This document shows positions 4,695-8,252 of a stretch of DNA of 8,252 nucleotides, piece after piece (position 1 is the stretch's first letter; every line of letters begins with the position of its first letter). Below the pieces are notes generated by a model. The model was not told where the DNA came from. It saw nothing but the letters and a program-made list of their open reading frames with translations, and searched no databases. A program made the translations under genes and the position numbers. This DNA is from Gammaproteobacteria bacterium (lineage in GTDB: Bacteria > Pseudomonadota > Gammaproteobacteria > GCA-001735895). Location of the stretch: contig JAASSH010000069.1 in the NCBI GenBank assembly GCA_021767985.1, positions 1 through 8,252 of the forward strand, in the 5' to 3' direction.

Positions 4695-6776
4695 GTGTCC
4701 GAAGCCAGCGTAATCAGTATCGAGGATGGACTCACCCCCGCCGCGGTGAGCAAGAACCGGGTTGGCTCGATGACCCACCTGTTTCCGCGCGGCAACCTGA
4801 CCGGTTCCGAGGCGATCGACGGCCTCAAACAGGCGGTCGACGAGGCCATCGAAGCGCGGGAAATCCAGCTCATCATCGATATGGTCAGCGTCGCGCTGAT
4901 CAACAGCGCCGGGCTCGAAGCCCTGTTCGACCTGAGCCAGAACCTGGTCAAGAATGGCGGCTGGCTCAAAGTCACCAACGCCAAGCCCTTGATTCGCGAC
5001 ATTTTTCGTGTCACCGGGCTCGACCAGGTGATCGATATCGTCAACAGTTTCAATATCGATAAGCAGGAGGTCGAAAAGCCGCCGACCAAAGCCCCGGAGT
5101 CGATCCGAATGGGCGACCTGCTGGTCAGCAAGGGATTAATTACACCGGAAAAGGTGGAAGAGGCGATCGCGCTGCAGAAAAAAAGCCGCAAGCGCCTGGG
5201 CCAGATCATCGTCAGCAAGGGCTGGGTTAGCGAAGACGTGTTCCTGACCACGCTCGGCGAGCAGCTGGGCATTCCCTATATCGTGATGCGCCAGGGGCTG
5301 GTCGACCCCGATGTGCTCGCCATGCTCGATCTCGAAGTGTCGCAGCGGCTCAAGGTCGTGCCCCTGTTCCTGGTGCACGGCGAGCTCTCGCTGGCGACTT
5401 CGGACCCGCAGGCGATTGTCAGTTTTCGCGAGATCGAGGAGCGTCTCAGTTGCAAGATCCGCCCGATCCTGACGCGTAAGAGCGATATCGCCAAGACGCT
5501 GTCCGATGTCGGTTCCGACAGTATTTATGGCGCCGAAATGATCGAGGACCTCGACGAGGATTTCGAGTTCATAGACAACGCGCTGCCGGACGATTACACC
5601 GGGATCGACGAAATGGCCGCCGAGAGCCCGGTCATCAACATGGTCAACTCGATCATCCAGCGCGCGGTGCACGACAAGGTCAGCGACATCCATATCGAGC
5701 CGTCGCAAAAGAAATGCCGGGTACGCTTCCGTATCGATGGATTGCTGTATGAAGTCATGACGCCGCGCATGGAGCTGCACCCGGCGCTGGTGTCGCGTCT
5801 CAAGGTCATGGCCAACCTCGACATCGCCGAGCGCCGCATGCCGCAGGATGGCCGCATCCAGGTACATACCCAGGGGCGCTCGGTGGATCTGCGCTTCAGC
5901 TCGCTGCCCGGCATGCATGGCGAAAAAGTCGTGCTGCGGGTGCTCGACAAGAACCAGTCGATTCTCGATATCGACAAGCTCGGCATGCAGGACGACAACG
6001 TCAAGGCCTACAAGCGCCTGCTCGACCGCAGCTACGGCCTGATCCTCGTCACCGGCCCGACCGGCAGCGGTAAGACCACGAGCCTGTACTCGGCGATCAA
6101 CTACCTCAACAGCCTGGAGAAAAACATCGTCACCATCGAGGACCCGGTCGAATACCAGCTCGACATCGTCAACCAGAACCCGGTGCGCGAAAACATCGGC
6201 CTGTCCTTCGCCAAGATGCTGAAGCACGTGCTGCGCCAGGACCCGGACGTGGTCATGGTGGGCGAGATACGCGAGCGCGAAACCGCCGAGATCGCGGTGC
6301 AGGCGGCGTTGACCGGTCACCTGGTTCTTTCCACATTGCACACCAACGACAGCATCGGTGCGGTCACGCGCATGATCGACATGGGCGTCGAACCCTATCT
6401 GCTGTCGTCGGCGCTGATCGGAGTGGTCGCGCAACGCCTGGTGCGCTCGATCTGCCCCAGTTGCAAGACCGAGTACCTGGCCTCGCCCGAACTGATCGAG
6501 CAGTACGGCTGGCAGGACCAGGGCAAGGTACGCCTGTCGAAGGGTCGCGGTTGCGCCGAGTGCTACGACGCCGGTTACCGCGGGCGTATGGGTATCCATG
6601 AAATCATCGAAACCGATCCCGACCTGCAGCGCCTGATCATCGCCAACGCGTCGCGTGACGAACTGACCGACTACCTCGGCAGCCACAACGTCAGGCTGCT
6701 GTTTGACGACGGCATCGATCGCGTGCTCGAAGGCAGGACCACGATCGAGGAAATCTGGCGCGTGGTCAACAGCTAA
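4695..6776 (+). CDS. STAS-MshEN-PilB/GspE-type secretion ATPase fusion
   Basis: The 693-residue motor protein would power assembly of a type IV pilus or pseudopilus from the cytoplasmic face. The family is usually about 560-580 residues; the excess is an N-terminal STAS domain (about 17-118). Its INSAGL (69-74) aligns with the MDSSGL phosphorylation loop of SpoIIAA-type proteins, and S71 takes the acceptor position. Next comes an MshEN domain with two 24-residue motifs, 138-161 (RMG...Q) and 167-190 (RLG...Q), separated by five residues, as in c-di-GMP-binding MshE. The ATPase follows: Walker A GPTGSGKT (454-461), Asp box IEDPVEY (481-487), Walker B region DPDVVMVGEIRE with E524, His box STLHTND (H549). 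A four-cysteine zinc site is formed by C587/C590 and C620/C623. The reading frame is continuous, so the fusion does not arise from a frameshift here. PilB, MshE and GspE are the closest functional types; I do not assign a symbol because the STAS fusion fits none of them. It lies 15 bp upstream of the platform gene. Confidence 0.93.
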   Translation: MSEASVISIEDGLTPAAVSKNRVGSMTHLFPRGNLTGSEAIDGLKQAVDEAIEAREIQLIIDMVSVALINSAGLEALFDLSQNLVKNGGWLKVTNAKPLIRDIFRVTGLDQVIDIVNSFNIDKQEVEKPPTKAPESIRMGDLLVSKGLITPEKVEEAIALQKKSRKRLGQIIVSKGWVSEDVFLTTLGEQLGIPYIVMRQGLVDPDVLAMLDLEVSQRLKVVPLFLVHGELSLATSDPQAIVSFREIEERLSCKIRPILTRKSDIAKTLSDVGSDSIYGAEMIEDLDEDFEFIDNALPDDYTGIDEMAAESPVINMVNSIIQRAVHDKVSDIHIEPSQKKCRVRFRIDGLLYEVMTPRMELHPALVSRLKVMANLDIAERRMPQDGRIQVHTQGRSVDLRFSSLPGMHGEKVVLRVLDKNQSILDIDKLGMQDDNVKAYKRLLDRSYGLILVTGPTGSGKTTSLYSAINYLNSLEKNIVTIEDPVEYQLDIVNQNPVRENIGLSFAKMLKHVLRQDPDVVMVGEIRERETAEIAVQAALTGHLVLSTLHTNDSIGAVTRMIDMGVEPYLLSSALIGVVAQRLVRSICPSCKTEYLASPELIEQYGWQDQGKVRLSKGRGCAECYDAGYRGRMGIHEIIETDPDLQRLIIANASRDELTDYLGSHNVRLLFDDGIDRVLEGRTTIEEIWRVVNS

Positions 6777-6791
6777 GGGACTGGACGAAAC

Positions 6792-7913
6792 ATGGCGATA
6801 AACACCAAATCACCGGCACCGGCCGCCAGCACGGCGGCACCGACATCGGTATCGATGCCCAGGCTGCAGTTGAAGAAAAGCGTTAGCGACAAGGACCGCA
6901 AGTTTTTCACCGAGCAGATGGCGCTGCTGCTGGAAACCGGAACCCCGCTGCAGGCCAGCCTGCAGGCGTTGAAGAAACAGCTGGACAATCCCGCCATGGT
7001 CGACCTGGTCGAAGCGATCTCAGACGACATCGGGCAGGGCCGGCAGTTTTCCGTGGCGCTGGGCAAGCATCCCGAGGTCTTCTCCACCACCTATGTCAAC
7101 CTGGTCGCGGCCAGTGAGGACGGTGGTTTCATGCACGAGGTGCTGCAGCAGCTGCTGGCGCTCGACGAGAAGCGTGAAGAATTGAAGCAGACCATGATGT
7201 CGGCTTTGTCCTACCCGGTGTTTCTGCTGGTGTTCGCTCTGGCGGTGGTGGTGTTCGTGCTGGTGGTGGTGTTTCCGAAATTCGCCGACCTGTTCTCACA
7301 GATCGCCGACCAGCTGCCGGCGTCGACCAAGTTTTTGATGGGCAGCAGCGAGGTTTTGAAAGAGCACTGGATGTTGTTGTCGATCGGGCTGGCGCTCGCT
7401 ATCGGCGGTTTCAAGTTCTGGTCTTCGACGGAAAGCGGCACCCTCAAGCTCGACTGGGCCAAGCTCAATTTTCCCCTGGTGCGCAATATTTTCGTGCAGA
7501 TGTACCTGGTCAACACGCTGCGCGTGCTGAGCCTGTCGCTGGGCAACGGCGTCGGTATGATGGATTCGCTGCAGGCTTGCAAATTCGTCGTCAAAAACAG
7601 CGTGTTTCAGCGTTTTATCGGGCAGGTCGAGGAACAGGTAGAGATCGGCAACGGGATCGCCGCGGGCTTTAAAAATACCAGCTTCATCCCCCCCATCGTC
7701 GAGCAGATGATCAGCACCGGCGAGGAAACCGGAAATTTGCCTAAAGTTTTGAGCCGATTGGCCGATTATTTCGAAAACGAGCTTTCCAGCAAGCTACGCA
7801 CCCTGTCCAGGCTCGCTGAACCAGTGATGTTGTTGATTATGGGGGGTGTCGTCGGTTTGATCGTAAGTTCGCTGATATTACCGATTTTCAAGCTGACGCG
7901 GGTCGTCGGGTGA
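6792..7913 (+). CDS. PilC/GspF/MshG-like inner-membrane platform protein
   Basis: The 373-residue polytopic membrane protein would couple the ATPase to pilin extraction and assembly. It has the two-repeat T2SSF layout. The first repeat (about 38-161) contains FTEQMALLLETGTPL and ASEDGG (107-112). The second (about 240-364) contains LSLSLGNGVGMMDSL and STGEETGNL (308-316). Predicted membrane helices are near 140-161, 192-211 and 344-366. Both repeats end in the usual hydrophobic helix followed by a proline motif (VFPKF, LILPIFKL). It is slightly shorter than PilC/GspF (about 400). The first 30 residues are rich in Ala, Pro, Ser and Thr and look like a flexible tail; a start at M22 is possible but has no better ribosome binding site. 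GGA at 6783-6785 precedes the chosen ATG by 6 nt. The ATPase immediately upstream is its expected partner. Confidence 0.93.
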   Translation: MAINTKSPAPAASTAAPTSVSMPRLQLKKSVSDKDRKFFTEQMALLLETGTPLQASLQALKKQLDNPAMVDLVEAISDDIGQGRQFSVALGKHPEVFSTTYVNLVAASEDGGFMHEVLQQLLALDEKREELKQTMMSALSYPVFLLVFALAVVVFVLVVVFPKFADLFSQIADQLPASTKFLMGSSEVLKEHWMLLSIGLALAIGGFKFWSSTESGTLKLDWAKLNFPLVRNIFVQMYLVNTLRVLSLSLGNGVGMMDSLQACKFVVKNSVFQRFIGQVEEQVEIGNGIAAGFKNTSFIPPIVEQMISTGEETGNLPKVLSRLADYFENELSSKLRTLSRLAEPVMLLIMGGVVGLIVSSLILPIFKLTRVVG

Positions 7914-7934
7914 AAAAATTAGATTAAAAATGTT

Positions 7935-7946
7935 AATTGATTCAAG
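7935..7946. promoter_or_regulatory. Candidate operator AATTGATTCAAG, copy 2 (upstream of pilin)
   Basis: This is an exact 12-bp match to 105-116 in the leader of the kinase operon, with the inner dyad TTGA-T-TCAA at 7937-7945. It is 40 bp upstream of the likely -10 at 7986, a position typical for an activator site or the upstream edge of a promoter. It could also be a -35-like TTGATT, but no -10 lies at the right distance. Confidence 0.4.
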
Positions 7947-7985
7947 GTTTTAGATTAATTACACAAATTGTCGAAATATCGTATC

Positions 7986-7991
7986 TATACT
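7986..7991 (+). promoter_or_regulatory. Likely -10 element of a pilin promoter
   Basis: TATACT matches five of six consensus bases and would place the transcript start near 7998, about 33 nt before the pilin ATG. The -35 is unclear: ACAAAT lies at the ideal distance, TTACAC (7959-7964) is 21 bp away and TTGTCG (7968-7973) only 12 bp away. A weak -35 fits an activator-dependent promoter. Confidence 0.38.
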
Positions 7992-8017
7992 TGATTTTTA
8001 GATTTTCAGAGATTGAA

Positions 8018-8022
8018 AAGGA
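8018..8022 (+). promoter_or_regulatory. Ribosome binding site deciding the pilin start
   Basis: AAGGA ends 8 nt before ATG at 8031, an ideal spacing. An in-frame ATG at 8022 overlaps this site and would have no ribosome binding site of its own, so 8031 is preferred. The difference is three residues of the leader peptide. Confidence 0.65.
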
Positions 8023-8030
8023 TGAGAACA

Positions 8031-8252
8031 ATGCAACCGCTACGTAACGCAATCCAGCAGGGTTTTACCCTGGTTGAACTCCTGATCGTGGTTATCATTC
8101 TGGCGCTGCTGGCTGCCATTGTGGTGCCGCAATTCGCATCGTCTACCGACGACGCCAAGCTCGCGTCGCTCGACACCACGCTGTCGAACGTGCGCGCCGC
8201 GATCGACCTGTATTACCAGCAGCACGGTGAGTACCCGGGCGCGCTGACCGCG
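8031..8252 (+). CDS. Type IV pilin / GspG-like pseudopilin (3' end beyond window)
   Basis: The first 74 codons are present; the gene continues past the right edge. A short leader of 11 residues ends in the prepilin peptidase site QQG|FTLVE, with cleavage after G11, F12 as the mature N-terminus and the conserved glutamate at mature position 5 (E16). The hydrophobic assembly helix runs to about residue 32 and includes the usual proline at mature position 22 (P33). The sequence after it (PQFASSTDDAK, then a helix and YYQQHGEYPG) resembles GspG-type pseudopilins and related minor or major pilins. The protein would be processed by a prepilin peptidase, extracted from the membrane and assembled by the upstream platform and ATPase. 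It has its own leader with a probable promoter, as expected for a subunit needed in larger amounts. Whether it is the major subunit cannot be told from the fragment. Confidence 0.9.
   Translation, partial: MQPLRNAIQQGFTLVELLIVVIILALLAAIVVPQFASSTDDAKLASLDTTLSNVRAAIDLYYQQHGEYPGALTA

Larger units (their letters stand above)
7914..8030 (+). promoter_or_regulatory. AT-rich leader of the pilin gene
   Basis: This 117-bp non-coding stretch is far more AT-rich than the genes on either side. It holds the operator-like AATTGATTCAAG (7935-7946), a good -10 hexamer (7986-7991), three copies of TTAGATT (7919-7925, 7950-7956, 7998-8004) and the pilin ribosome binding site. There is no convincing hairpin plus T-run after the platform gene, so read-through from the operon is possible besides separate transcription. 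No sigma-54 promoter (GGCAC-N5-TTGC type), common before pilin genes, is visible. Confidence 0.6.

Noticed and set aside
5136..6686. Long open frame (about 516 codons) on the minus strand opposite the ATPase gene
   Set aside because: The + strand has a full ATPase with all catalytic motifs. The antisense product is rich in Asp, His, Arg, Val and Ala and shows no domain, as expected for a shadow frame in GC-rich coding DNA.
7244..7273. 12-bp direct repeat GGTGGTGGTGTT spaced 18 bp apart
   Set aside because: It encodes the valine-rich first membrane helix of the platform protein. GTG codon repetition explains it without any special element.
7890..7925. Possible terminator after the platform gene
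   Set aside because: There is an A-run and AT-rich DNA but no GC-rich stem followed by a T-run on the + strand.

Overview
The window holds six genes, all on the + strand. They form what looks like a cyclic-di-GMP-controlled pilus (type IV pilus / type II secretion-like) operon with its own two-component system. The DNA is GC-rich in the genes and clearly AT-richer in the two non-coding leaders. The gene types (hybrid EAL regulators, MshE-type ATPases, Cache/PAS histidine kinases) fit a proteobacterium, most likely a gammaproteobacterium. That assignment is inferred from protein style only; no ribosomal or other phylogenetic marker is present.

Layout. Positions 1-238 are a non-coding leader with several dyad-symmetric sequences. 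Then come a membrane histidine kinase (239-2077), a stand-alone receiver protein (2074-2463, 4-bp ATGA overlap), and a GAF / degenerate GGDEF / EAL protein (2463-4655, 1-bp TGATG overlap). After 39 bp follows an unusual secretion ATPase (4695-6776) that carries a STAS domain and a c-di-GMP-binding MshEN domain ahead of the PilB/GspE motor. After 15 bp follows a PilC/GspF-like inner-membrane platform protein (6792-7913). A 117-bp AT-rich leader then precedes a type IV pilin/GspG-like pseudopilin (8031 onward), which runs off the right edge.

How the parts may work together (inference). The kinase would sense a periplasmic or membrane signal and phosphorylate the receiver at D52. The receiver has no output domain, so it would act by protein contact. 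The EAL protein keeps all eight usual phosphodiesterase residues, while its GGDEF domain has a broken active site (GSDKF) but a retained RxxD I-site. It would therefore hydrolyse or sense c-di-GMP. The ATPase carries two 24-residue MshEN motifs with the five-residue spacer typical of c-di-GMP binding, so it could read that second messenger directly. Its N-terminal STAS domain, with the phospho-acceptor-type serine retained (S71), offers a second input. The ATPase and platform protein would drive assembly of a filament from the pilin.

Two items deserve most attention: the STAS-MshEN-ATPase fusion inside a single kinase/c-di-GMP/pilus gene cluster, and the exact 12-bp sequence AATTGATTCAAG, containing the dyad TTGA-T-TCAA, found in both non-coding leaders. 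The latter could be a shared operator linking the regulator operon to the pilin gene. I saw no tRNA, rRNA, CRISPR array, insertion sequence or phage feature.
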